A stretch of 64,000 bases of DNA. Origin: JAPOXK01 sp965220315 (GTDB lineage: Bacteria > Chloroflexota > Dehalococcoidia > Bin125). The translations under genes were made by a program, and so were the position numbers. Below are positions 34,169-41,826 of the stretch, one piece after another. Under the pieces are notes generated by a model. The model saw only the letters and a list, made by a program, of their open reading frames with translations. It had not been told where the DNA came from and searched no databases. The stretch's first letter is position 1. Each line of letters starts with the position of its first letter. The stretch is from NCBI GenBank assembly GCA_965220315.1, contig CBDCPP010000001.1, positions 806,001 through 870,000 on the forward strand, in the 5' to 3' direction.

Positions 34169-34660
34169 CTAGTCAAGCTCGCAGCGCAGCTGCTCAAGAG
34201 CACCCCAGCGTATATCCGGCTCCCTGCTGCTCACTTGTCTCGGAGCTTCTGGCACGCCGCGGCACCCGGGACCGCAAAAAGGTCGCATCGGCCGCGCCAT
34301 TTCGATATATTGCCGGGTTGCTTCGCTCAGATCGAGTTGCTCTTGGATAATTCGAAAGCCTTCACGCCCCTCCGGCACCTCCACAAGCAGCTGGTTCACT
34401 TGGTCGTATTCGGGCCAGAACTCTTCACTGAACGCTACGGAAATCGGCGTAATGTACTCGCGTGCGCAGTCGCCGCACACGGCTACGACCGGCGTGCTGA
34501 GACGCGCCGTCGCCAGAATCGAGCTATCCGTGCGTAGAAGCTCGATCACCCCACTAATGGTAGTCGCAATCCCTTCTATCTCGAGTGACTCGCTTTCGAG
34601 CCGAAAACTCCGGCGACTACCGATCGGTTCCTGCATGAGCTGAGAGACGTTGAACTGCAC
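34169..34660 (-). CDS. YceD/DUF177 family protein
   Basis: 163-residue protein of the DUF177 (YceD) family, linked in other bacteria to 23S rRNA accumulation and usually encoded just before rpmF, as here. The Cys in AVCGDCAREY and in RPFCGPGCRG match the two conserved Cys pairs, which may bind metal. Start is GTG 34660. It is the first gene of the minus-strand group that runs to accDA. Confidence 0.88.
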   Translation of the reverse strand: MQFNVSQLMQEPIGSRRSFRLESESLEIEGIATTISGVIELLRTDSSILATARLSTPVVAVCGDCAREYITPISVAFSEEFWPEYDQVNQLLVEVPEGREGFRIIQEQLDLSEATRQYIEMARPMRPFCGPGCRGVPEAPRQVSSREPDIRWGALEQLRCELD

Positions 34661-34824
34661 GACATATCCTACGTGCTTGCAAGGAGAGAAGGCCGAGCGA
34701 AGCGCTGATCGCGCATGCGGCGCGTCAGCAGTTCTCTTTTTCCCACATTACTCTCTCCCCTGAACCGGATGCGACTATTGCGTTAGCGAACATCGGTTCG
34801 TAAGCTCAGATAACCTATCCGAAG

Positions 34825-34853
34825 CGGAGAACTCGCGATCGTACGGAGAACTC
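34825..34853 (+). repeat. Direct repeat of a ribosome-binding-site block
   Basis: CGGAGAACTC occurs at 34825-34834 and again at 34844-34853, directly before the ATG at 34854. The second copy serves as the ribosome binding site. The first might act as a standby site or be a duplication remnant. Confidence 0.4.
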
Positions 34854-35552
34854 ATGATCGCACTGAACGACCTGTCAGAGTTGCAAGAGATCGATCTTCG
34901 TCTCGATGCCGTCAAACAAGAGCGCGACGGCAAGCTTCAGCAGGCTAGGGACGATCCGCATGTGGCTGCTCTTCAAACCGAGGAAAGTACACAACGACAG
35001 ATCCTGGATGAGGTCCGCGGGTACAGGCAGTCGCTGGAGCAGAGTACTGGAGACGTCCGGACGAAGATCCAAACCGAAGATGCCAAACTCTACGGGGGCC
35101 AGATCAAGGACCCGAAAGAACTCAACAACCTTCAAGCGGAGATCTTCGGCCTGCGGCGCTCACTCAAGGCACAAGAAGATCAACTCTTATCTCTCATCGA
35201 ACAAGAAGAGGAAGCTCAGGCAGCGGCCACACACGTTGGGAAGCTAGTCGAAGCTTCACACGCCAGCTGGCAGCAACAACAACAGCGGCTTAGCGCGGAG
35301 GTTACGGCGCTTGAGGAACAGATCGCTGTGGTCGAAGAAGAGGTGAACGAGACGCGGGTGGAGATCGAGGTGGCAGAGCTGGATATCTATGATGCTCAAC
35401 GGCGCCTCATGCCCATTGTGATCGCGCGTGTCGTGGGAGGTGTCTGTAACGGCTGCCACCTCACACTTCCTATCAATGCGGTCAACCGTGCCCGGCGCGC
35501 TGACCAACCGGTTCGGTGCCCCTCCTGCCAGCGGATCTTGTACGTGGCCTAA
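34854..35552 (+). CDS. Coiled-coil protein with C-terminal zinc ribbon (zf-RING_7, DUF164 type)
   Basis: 232 residues: a long charged coiled coil (about 5-185, rich in Glu, Gln and Leu) followed by a compact zinc ribbon with VCNGCHLTLPI and VRCPSCQRILYV (four Cys in two CxxC pairs). The family is widespread and often lies near RNase H or nucleotide-metabolism genes; a role in nucleic acid or ribosome contacts is suspected but I cannot assign one. Only four bases separate its stop from the recombinase-like gene, so the two are surely translated from one message. Confidence 0.85.
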   Translation: MIALNDLSELQEIDLRLDAVKQERDGKLQQARDDPHVAALQTEESTQRQILDEVRGYRQSLEQSTGDVRTKIQTEDAKLYGGQIKDPKELNNLQAEIFGLRRSLKAQEDQLLSLIEQEEEAQAAATHVGKLVEASHASWQQQQQRLSAEVTALEEQIAVVEEEVNETRVEIEVAELDIYDAQRRLMPIVIARVVGGVCNGCHLTLPINAVNRARRADQPVRCPSCQRILYVA

Positions 35553-35556
35553 CCTA

Positions 35557-36981
35557 ATGCGCGCGGTTGGATACTTTAGCGGTAACCTCCCCGACGCCTC
35601 TGCACAGAGTTCACGTCCTTCGCTCTCCGACCAGAATGATGCGTTTCTAGAGGCCTGTCGCACACACGGCTATGAAGCCACTGCTTCCTTCATCGATGCC
35701 GATATCCGAAGTGACCGTCCTGGTTTTCGGCAGATGCTCGCATTCCTCCAGCGCCCCGCTCCGGACTTCTGCATTGTGGTCGTCCAGGCGTTCGGCCATC
35801 TCGGTGCTAGCCAGATCGACGCGATTCGCACTTTCTACGAGATCACGGAGCTGGGAGCTTCTGTCCTCAGCTTGGCAGAAGGAGTCATAGACGACGAGCG
35901 CATCATCCAATTCTGGAACGACGCACCGGGCGGCCATTTGGGCAAGCAGGTACGCGAGGCGATGCGGCGGCGCGCGGTGTCCGGCGCGGTTCTAGGCCGC
36001 CCGCCCTTCGGCTACCGAGTGGGGCCGGATCGCCGCTTGGAGATCGTCGAAAACGAGGCAGCCCTCGTTCGACACATGTTTTGCCTCTGTCTAGAGGAGA
36101 ACCTCGGGGTGCGACGGATCGCGCGTCGCCTCAACGAAGAGGGCTATCGCACGCGTCGGGACGGGAACTGGAGCATGGTCACTATCCGGGACATCCTCCG
36201 CAACCGCGTCTACGTGGGCACCTACACCCGCTTTGGTATCACGGTACCGGGCAGTCACTCCCCAATCGTTACCGAGGATCAGTTCCATGCCGTCCAAACG
36301 CGACTGCAGGACCGACGGACCGCCACCTCAGCGCGAAACCCGAGCCGCTACCTGCTCTCCGGCCTTGCCCACTGCGGCGACTGCGGCAATCGTATGATCG
36401 GCGTCTCCCGTAAGCAGCAATGGCGGCGCGGCAACGGTGACACGGCGAAGCAGGCGTACCGCTATTACCAGTGTGAGTCTCGCACTAACCAATCGGTCTG
36501 TGACTACCACACACGGCGTGCTGATGATCTGGAAGCAGAAGTCGTTGGTCACATCCGGGGCCATGAACCCGGTGCGGTGCAGCCGTCTGTTATCCGCGCT
36601 GGCGATGAGCAGGCGGTTGCGGCTGGAGCTGCTCAGGCCGTTGCCCGTACCCGCGGACGCCTGCGTTCCCTCGACCGTCGCTTGTCCGATCAACTCAACC
36701 GTCTCGCGGATAACCGCATCTCGCGCCACGAATTCCGCACCGCAGCCAACGCCCTCGTCCGCGAGCGCCGCCGCGCCGCCGACGAACTGCGCACTCAAGA
36801 GCAGCGCGCTTCCATTCACGCCTTTGAAGTTGAGCAGCGCAAGCACTTCGACCGGCAGGTCGAGCGTATCCGCAACAGCTGGGATCAGCTCTCATTCGAT
36901 GTGCGCCAATCTACGCTCCGCGAACTCGTGGAGCGGATCATCGTCCGCGATGACGGCATCACAACGGTCCTCCGCGGCTGA
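35557..36981 (+). CDS. Large serine recombinase homolog with eroded catalytic site
   Basis: 474 residues with the large serine recombinase layout: N-terminal resolvase-like domain (1-135), recombinase domain (about 145-255; GRPPFGYRV, IARRLNEEGYRTRRDGNWS), zinc ribbon (C273, C276, C306, C315) and a coiled coil (about 345-445). The canonical Y-x-R-x-S is YFSGN (6-10), so Arg is Ser and the nucleophile Ser is Asn. The DRLxRS block reads GHLGAS (80-85), losing Asp and both Arg. DRPGF (53-57) is kept, as is REAMRRRA after it. It is therefore unlikely to cut DNA, while DNA-binding parts look intact. It sits four bases after the zinc-ribbon gene and five bases before rnhA, with codon use like its neighbours; no att-like repeats flank it. 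Confidence 0.85.
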   Translation: MRAVGYFSGNLPDASAQSSRPSLSDQNDAFLEACRTHGYEATASFIDADIRSDRPGFRQMLAFLQRPAPDFCIVVVQAFGHLGASQIDAIRTFYEITELGASVLSLAEGVIDDERIIQFWNDAPGGHLGKQVREAMRRRAVSGAVLGRPPFGYRVGPDRRLEIVENEAALVRHMFCLCLEENLGVRRIARRLNEEGYRTRRDGNWSMVTIRDILRNRVYVGTYTRFGITVPGSHSPIVTEDQFHAVQTRLQDRRTATSARNPSRYLLSGLAHCGDCGNRMIGVSRKQQWRRGNGDTAKQAYRYYQCESRTNQSVCDYHTRRADDLEAEVVGHIRGHEPGAVQPSVIRAGDEQAVAAGAAQAVARTRGRLRSLDRRLSDQLNRLADNRISRHEFRTAANALVRERRRAADELRTQEQRASIHAFEVEQRKHFDRQVERIRNSWDQLSFDVRQSTLRELVERIIVRDDGITTVLRG

Positions 36982-36986
36982 CGCGC

Positions 36987-37394
36987 GTGCGCCTAATCGC
37001 TTACGCCGACGGTGCCGCGCGGGGCAATCCAGGCCCGGCTGCTTGTGGTGCGGTAGTACTAGACCACGATGGGAGTGAGCTGCGCCGCATCGCGCAGGCG
37101 ATCGGCCGAGGGACCAATAACGAAGCCGAGTACCGTGCTGCCATCGCTGCCGTGCGCGCCGCCCTTGAGCTTGGCGCTACCGAGCTTCAGCTGCGGCTCG
37201 ACTCCCAGCTCGTCGTGCGGCAGCTTCAGGGTCACTATCGCGTGCGTAACGAGCGGCTCAAGCCACTCTATCGAGAACTCGATACTCTCATCGATCAATT
37301 CGTCCATTTCAGCGTTCACCACGTTCCGCGTGAGCAGAACCGCCGCGCGGATGCGCTGGCTAACGCTGCTCTCGACGGTAAAGAGCCAAACTGA
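36987..37394 (+). CDS. rnhA: Ribonuclease HI
   Basis: Cuts RNA in RNA-DNA hybrids; 135 residues. The catalytic acids are in IAYADGAARGNPGPA, NNEAEYRAA, LRLDSQLVV and RRADALAN, in the usual order. Start is GTG 36987, five bases after the recombinase-like gene. The length is near the minimum for the family, without the N-terminal hybrid-binding domain. Confidence 0.95.
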   Translation: MRLIAYADGAARGNPGPAACGAVVLDHDGSELRRIAQAIGRGTNNEAEYRAAIAAVRAALELGATELQLRLDSQLVVRQLQGHYRVRNERLKPLYRELDTLIDQFVHFSVHHVPREQNRRADALANAALDGKEPN

Positions 37395-37432
37395 GCACGT
37401 TGCTTCAACCCGCAATGTGTCGGGCGTGGGTG

Positions 37433-37438
37433 TACGAT
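37433..37438 (+). promoter_or_regulatory. Candidate -10 box of RNase P RNA
   Basis: TACGAT ends seven bases before G37445, the first base of the P1 helix, exactly where a transcript should begin. This position supports TAC--T hexamers as real -10 elements in this genome. The -35 is unclear. Confidence 0.5.
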
Positions 37439-37444
37439 CAACAT

Positions 37445-37816
37445 GGGCCAGGTGGCCGGGTGGCCGCGGTCTCTTGAACACAGGAGGTCGAGGAAAGTCC
37501 GAGCTCCACCGAGACAGGGCGCTGGGTAACTCCCAGTAGGGGCGACCCTCAGGAAAGCGCCACAGAAACAAACCGCCTCTCGCTTAGCGGTGCGAGGTAA
37601 GGGTGAAATGGTGCGGTAAGAGCGCACCAGCGATCGGGTGACCGATTGGCTGGGCAAGCCCCGTCCGGAGCAAGACCATATAGGAGGGCAATGGGAGTCT
37701 CGGCCCGCCCTCGGGTAGGTCGCTAGAGACGACGGGTAACCGTCGCCCCAGAGAGATGGTCACCGCCTGTCGCTGCGGCGGTGGGAACAGAACTCGGCTT
37801 ACAGGCCACCTGGCCC
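37445..37816 (+). ncRNA. rnpB: RNase P RNA, type A
   Basis: Catalytic RNA that trims tRNA 5' leaders. The ends pair as helix P1: GGGCCAGGTGGCC at 37445-37457 and GGCCACCTGGCCC at 37804-37816. Conserved core blocks are present in order: GAGGAAAGTCCGAGCTCC (CR-I), CACAGAAA, GGTAAGGGTGAAATGGTGC, AGAGCGCACCAGC, CAAGACCATATAGG and ACAGAACTCGGCTTACAGG (CR-V). Length is about 372 bases. It lies between rnhA and the MurE-like gene, all on the plus strand. Confidence 0.96.
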
Positions 37817-37842
37817 TTGAATTCCAGATACGCAGGTAATGG

Positions 37843-39375
37843 ATGGTGGAAACGCGGCGCGCGCTCTCTGACCTTCTCGCTGCGACGCCCGTGCTCCAGT
37901 TGCACGGCGCGGTTGGCCTGCCTATCAGTGTGGTTACCCAAGACTCGCGCACCACAGAGTTTGGGGCGTGCTTCGTCGCCGTCCCGGGTTTCCGTGTCGA
38001 TGGGCACCAGTTTCTCGCGGAAGCCTACCGCCGTGGCGCGCGCGCCTTCATCGTGCAGGCCGATCGGCGCGCGCTTTGGGAGCCGCTTCTCCAGTACTCA
38101 TCCGCAGTGATTGCGGTCGTAGCGGACACTCGCGCCGCCTTGGCCGACCTTGCCGCCGCGTTCTACGGTTATCCCGCACGATCGATGACGGTCGTAGGCG
38201 TCACTGGCACCGATGGTAAAAGCACAACCTGTTATCTGATCGCCGCCATCCTCGAAGCGGCTGGGTATCGCAATGGTCTGATCGGTGGGGTGCAATTCAA
38301 GATCGCCAGTGAATGGCGCATGAACGATCGCACGCAGACCAGTCCCGAGTCTCCTTTGGTACAGGAACTGCTCGCGGAGATGCTTGGCGCAGGAGTTACG
38401 CACGCCGTAGTCGAGTCCACTTCCCATGGCCTGGCCCTGCATCGACTCGATCACTGCGAATTCGACGTAGCGGTCTTTACAGGCCTCTCGGATGACCACC
38501 TCGATTTTCACGAAACGCGCACTGCCTATCGCGGTGCGAAAGCCACGCTCTTCGGCGCACTGGACTTATCCACTGATAAGGGAACAGCCAAGCGCGGCGT
38601 CGTCAACGCAGACGATTCCGAGGCGGCGTTTTTCGCCGCCGCTACAGCCGCGCCCGTAGTCCGGGTCGGCTTAGACGCAGCAGAGCCGGACTTAACGGTG
38701 ACCGATCTCCGCGAATCCGCTACAAGTTCAGTCTTCACACTACGGACGCCGGCCGGAGACACGCGGGTCGAGCTAGCTTTGCCCGCACGATTCAACGTGC
38801 GCAATGCCCTCGTTGCGGCGGGGGCGGCGTACGCGCTTGGGATCGAGCCTGCGGCGATCGCGGCCGGCCTCAGCGCCGTGCAGACGGTTCCTGGGAGGAT
38901 GGAGCGGATCGACTGCGGTCAGCCCTATACGGTGGTTGTAGATGCGGCGGCCACCACCGATGCACTGCGCGTGGTCATGGAGTCGATACGGCCGCTTGTC
39001 CGTGGTCGGCTGATCCTGGTTTTTGGCTGTGCAGGCGAGCGTGATCCCGGCCGGCGCAGTGGCATGGGTGCGGTGGCGGCACAATACGCCGACTACAGTG
39101 TGCTAACCAGCGAGAACCCCCGTTCCGAAGATCCTTCCGCGATCGTGTGCGAGATCGCGACTGCCATGGAGGCTGCCGGCCGGCACCGCGGCCGCGACTT
39201 TGCGGAAGAGCCGGACCGGCGCGCCGCGATTGCACGGGCCTTCGATATCGCTCGGCCAGACGACTATGTCTTGATCGCTGGTAAGGGCGCAGAGCAGACA
39301 CTGATCTTCGCGGACCGGACCCAACCGTGGGACGACCGCGATATCAGCCGTGCTCTACTCACCACCCGAATCTAG
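37843..39375 (+). CDS. murE: MurE-like UDP-N-acetylmuramyl-tripeptide synthetase
   Basis: Adds the third residue (probably meso-diaminopimelate) to the peptidoglycan stem precursor. The 510-residue protein has the N-terminal substrate domain (QDSRTTEFGACFVAVPG), ATP P-loop (VGVTGTDGKSTTCYLI), STSHGLALHRLDHCEFD, DDHLDFHETRTAY, the Lys expected to be carbamylated in YRGAKATLF, and the C-terminal SENPRSEDP, close to the DNPR motif of meso-DAP-adding enzymes. Unusually, the well-kept DYAHTPDAL reads DAAATTDAL here, so the signature is eroded. Start ATG 37843, 26 bases after RNase P RNA. DapF and DapL elsewhere in the window supply its substrate. Confidence 0.88.
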   Translation: MVETRRALSDLLAATPVLQLHGAVGLPISVVTQDSRTTEFGACFVAVPGFRVDGHQFLAEAYRRGARAFIVQADRRALWEPLLQYSSAVIAVVADTRAALADLAAAFYGYPARSMTVVGVTGTDGKSTTCYLIAAILEAAGYRNGLIGGVQFKIASEWRMNDRTQTSPESPLVQELLAEMLGAGVTHAVVESTSHGLALHRLDHCEFDVAVFTGLSDDHLDFHETRTAYRGAKATLFGALDLSTDKGTAKRGVVNADDSEAAFFAAATAAPVVRVGLDAAEPDLTVTDLRESATSSVFTLRTPAGDTRVELALPARFNVRNALVAAGAAYALGIEPAAIAAGLSAVQTVPGRMERIDCGQPYTVVVDAAATTDALRVVMESIRPLVRGRLILVFGCAGERDPGRRSGMGAVAAQYADYSVLTSENPRSEDPSAIVCEIATAMEAAGRHRGRDFAEEPDRRAAIARAFDIARPDDYVLIAGKGAEQTLIFADRTQPWDDRDISRALLTTRI

Positions 39376-39391
39376 CAGGATGATGCTGTAG

Positions 39392-39414
39392 CCTCCCAGC
39401 AGCTGATTGGGAGG
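39392..39414 (+). repeat. Hairpin before the aminotransferase start
   Basis: CCTCCCA (39392-39398) and TGGGAGG (39408-39414) form a 7-bp stem with a 9-base loop, 13 bases before the aminotransferase ATG. No T run follows, so it is not a standard terminator. The stem would occupy a GGGAGG sequence near the ribosome binding site and could limit translation. Confidence 0.4.
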
Positions 39415-39427
39415 TGGGAAGAGCGGC

Positions 39428-40780
39428 ATGGATAGAGAAACATATCAGGAACTCGTTCGCCTCGACCAAGCCCACTGGGTGCATCCGCTCAATCATCCGG
39501 CCGCCCAAGAGATGCCCATCGTCTACGAACGCGGCGACGGGATCTATCTTTTCGGTGCCGACGGCAAGCGCTATATTGACGCGCTTTCTGGCCTCTGGAA
39601 CGTGGCGGTAGGGCACGGACGCACTGAGTTAGCGGACGCTGCCGCGGAACAGATGCGCCAGCTTGGCTTCAACAGTAACTATGCGGGCTATGCTAACGAA
39701 CCCGCCATCCGCCTCACCGCGAAGCTACTCGACCTCACCTATGACAATATGTCGGGTGTCTTCTTGGGCAATACCGGCTCTGACTCGAACGAGACGAACT
39801 TCAAGGCCGCCCGATTCTACTGGGAATTCAACGGCAAACCGGAGAAGAACAAGGTCGTCAGTCGCGCTTGGGGCTACCACGGCACGACACTCGGCGCGAT
39901 GAGCGCCACTGGGATGACTGTCTACTGGGATAATTTCGAGCCCCGCAACCCTGAGATCGTTGCCGCGCGGCGGGAGGGGCCGTGCCAGGCATCCTCTTGC
40001 CGAATGAACGGCCAGTGCAATGGTTGTCTCGACGCCATCGTCGAGACGATCGAGCGCCTCGGCCCCGACCGAGTCGCAGCGGTGCTCTCCGAGCCGGTGC
40101 AGGGTGCCGGAGGCGTTTTTCTCCCAGAGGACGACTACTTTCCCCGGCTGCGTGAGCTCTGCGACCGTTACGAAATCCTTCTGATCGCCGACGAGGTCAT
40201 CACGGGCTTCGGTCGCACCGGTACCTGGTTTGCATTGGATCACTGGGGAGTCCAGCCTGATCTGGTGTCCGTTTCCAAGGCGATCACCAGTGGCTACTTG
40301 CCTTTCGGGGCAGCGATCTGGTCCCAGAAAGTGCATGAAACGATCGCCAAAACCGACCCCAACCGCAAGTTCATGCATGCCTACACCACCAGCGGACACC
40401 CCGTTGCCTCAGCAGTAGCGCTGCGCAACCTGCAGATTATTGAAGATGAGAATCTCGTGGAGAACGCGGCCATGCGCGGTGCACAACTGCTTGCTGGCCT
40501 GCAGTCGCTGGCCGAAATGCCCCACGTCGGGCACGTGCGGGGCCTTGGGCTAATGTGCGCCTTCGAGCTGCTACAGGATCCCGAGAAAGAGACTCGCTTC
40601 GATGCCGACCTTATGATGGGCGCCAGGCTCATTGAGGCTATGAAGGAGCGCGGACTCGTCTCGCGTTTTCGCAACGATCATATTGTCTTCGCGCCGCCGT
40701 TGATTATCAGCGCGCAACAAGTCGATGCCATGCTGGAGATCATCCGCGAGAGCGTGAAAGAAGTCACCGCCGGTGCCTAG
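39428..40780 (+). CDS. Class III aminotransferase (omega-amino acid type)
   Basis: PLP-dependent transaminase, 450 residues. It begins DRETYQELVRLDQAHWVHPL and has the cofactor-contact GNTGSDSNETNFKAARFY, WGYHGTTLGAMSATG, the EPVQGAGGV and ADEVITGFGRTG motifs, and the PLP Lys in SVSKAITSGYLPFGA. Similar enzymes use beta-alanine, taurine, GABA or putrescine as donor with pyruvate or glyoxylate as acceptor; the substrate here cannot be told. ATG 39428 is preferred over TTG 39407, which lies inside the upstream hairpin. It stands between the MurE-like gene and biotin ligase with no obvious pathway link. Confidence 0.92.
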   Translation: MDRETYQELVRLDQAHWVHPLNHPAAQEMPIVYERGDGIYLFGADGKRYIDALSGLWNVAVGHGRTELADAAAEQMRQLGFNSNYAGYANEPAIRLTAKLLDLTYDNMSGVFLGNTGSDSNETNFKAARFYWEFNGKPEKNKVVSRAWGYHGTTLGAMSATGMTVYWDNFEPRNPEIVAARREGPCQASSCRMNGQCNGCLDAIVETIERLGPDRVAAVLSEPVQGAGGVFLPEDDYFPRLRELCDRYEILLIADEVITGFGRTGTWFALDHWGVQPDLVSVSKAITSGYLPFGAAIWSQKVHETIAKTDPNRKFMHAYTTSGHPVASAVALRNLQIIEDENLVENAAMRGAQLLAGLQSLAEMPHVGHVRGLGLMCAFELLQDPEKETRFDADLMMGARLIEAMKERGLVSRFRNDHIVFAPPLIISAQQVDAMLEIIRESVKEVTAGA

Positions 40781-40802
40781 TGCGCGCACTCGCCCTTCAC
40801 CG

Positions 40803-40832
40803 TTGCCGCTCTCTGGTCGCCAGTGCTAGCGT
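40803..40832 (+). promoter_or_regulatory. Candidate promoter upstream of biotin ligase
   Basis: TTGCCG (40803-40808) and TAGCGT (40827-40832) with 18-base spacing, the same design as before the glycyl-tRNA synthetase gene. A start near 40839 would place AAAGGAGGTGAT at the very 5' end of the RNA and leave a leader of about 180 bases before birA. Confidence 0.35.
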
Positions 40833-40842
40833 GGCAGGTAGG

Positions 40843-40872
40843 AAAGGAGGTGATGCTTTCTGGATGACTTAG
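40843..40872 (+). promoter_or_regulatory. Near-perfect Shine-Dalgarno with tiny reading frames in the birA leader
   Basis: AAAGGAGGTGAT (40843-40854) matches the complement of the 16S rRNA 3' end over 12 bases. Two minute frames follow: ATG-CTT-TCT-GGA-TGA (40853-40867), too close to the site, and ATG-ACT-TAG (40864-40872), 13 bases after GGAGG. No larger gene uses the site. A GGCGAC/GTCGCC stem (40952-40957, 40970-40975) lies further on. Confidence 0.3.
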
Positions 40873-41016
40873 CTTGTAGTGGAAGCCAAGAAATGCGGAG
40901 CATCGCCCGCCTTGCCTCTGAGGTGAGCGTGGGCTAGTTGGCCGCCCTCTTGGCGACCACACGCAGAGCGTCGCCCTCGTCTTTGGCGGAGGCGGCGTTT
41001 TGCATATGGTGATCGT

Positions 41017-41826
41017 GTGACCCCGGTAGCCTCGCCCCCAATCTTAAATCTCAAAGCCGTGCAGGCTGGCTTGCGCACGCGTTGGCTCGGCCGTGAACTC
41101 GCCTACAAGCGCTGCACGACGTCGACTATGGATGAAGGGCGCAAGGCAGCGCTCAGTGGTGCCCCCAGCGGTACGCTAATCCTTGCAGAAGAACAACGCG
41201 CGGGGCGCGGCACCAAGGGCCGTGCCTGGGTCTCGCCTCCCGGGGAGAACCTGCATATCACAGTTGTTCTCCGACCGACCATCGCCAAGCTCCAGCGTCT
41301 CAGTATGCTCACCCCCGTCGCGATCGCCAACGCGGTTGAGCAGCTCTATGGTTTCTTTCCGCGGATCAAGTGGCCCAATGACCTGCAACTTGATGGGAAG
41401 AAGTTCGCGGGCATTCTTATCGAAGCGGAATGGGAAGGAGTGCATCCCACATTCGTGCTGCTAGGCATTGGTCTGGACGTCAATTTCGATCCAGCCCCGT
41501 ATTCCCAAGAACTTACTCAGCCCGTTACTAGTCTGGCCATTGAGCGGGGTCGCCCGGTGCTGCGCGAGCCGTTGCTCTCCGCATTGTGCAATGCTTTGGA
41601 ACGTGCCTACGACGGTGCCGAGAGCGATACTCTCTTCCGGGGTTGGTGTTCCCGACTTGACTCGTTGGGCCGTTCGCTCAGGCTTCAGACGAATCATGGC
41701 TTGATCGAGGGACAAGCTGAGGGAGTCGAGGCGGACGGCACGCTGTTGCTGCGTGTTGAACCAGAGACGCTGTTACGGGTCACTGCGGCCGAGGTGATCG
41801 AGCAGACGCCTGCTGCTAGTAGCTAG
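41017..41826 (+). CDS. birA: Biotin--[acetyl-CoA-carboxylase] ligase
   Basis: Attaches biotin to the carrier protein of acetyl-CoA carboxylase. The 269-residue enzyme has the biotinyl-AMP loop in AEEQRAGRGTKGRAWVSPPG, the biotin-binding IKWPNDLQLDGKKFAGILIE and the C-terminal SH3-like cap (GQAEGVEADGTLLLRVE). It lacks the N-terminal winged helix of bifunctional BirA, so it probably does not act as a repressor. Start is GTG 41017. Its substrate partner AccDA is at 23-25 kb. The stop overlaps that of the convergent NfeD-like gene by four bases. Confidence 0.94.
   Translation: MTPVASPPILNLKAVQAGLRTRWLGRELAYKRCTTSTMDEGRKAALSGAPSGTLILAEEQRAGRGTKGRAWVSPPGENLHITVVLRPTIAKLQRLSMLTPVAIANAVEQLYGFFPRIKWPNDLQLDGKKFAGILIEAEWEGVHPTFVLLGIGLDVNFDPAPYSQELTQPVTSLAIERGRPVLREPLLSALCNALERAYDGAESDTLFRGWCSRLDSLGRSLRLQTNHGLIEGQAEGVEADGTLLLRVEPETLLRVTAAEVIEQTPAASS

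Noticed and set aside
35557..36981. Recombinase gene as a live mobile element
   Set aside because: No flanking inverted or direct repeats, no cargo genes, four to five base spacing to neighbours, and missing catalytic residues.
40843..40854. Possible fragment of a 16S rRNA 3' end on the minus strand
   Set aside because: Match is limited to the 12-base Shine-Dalgarno complement; no further rRNA sequence flanks it.
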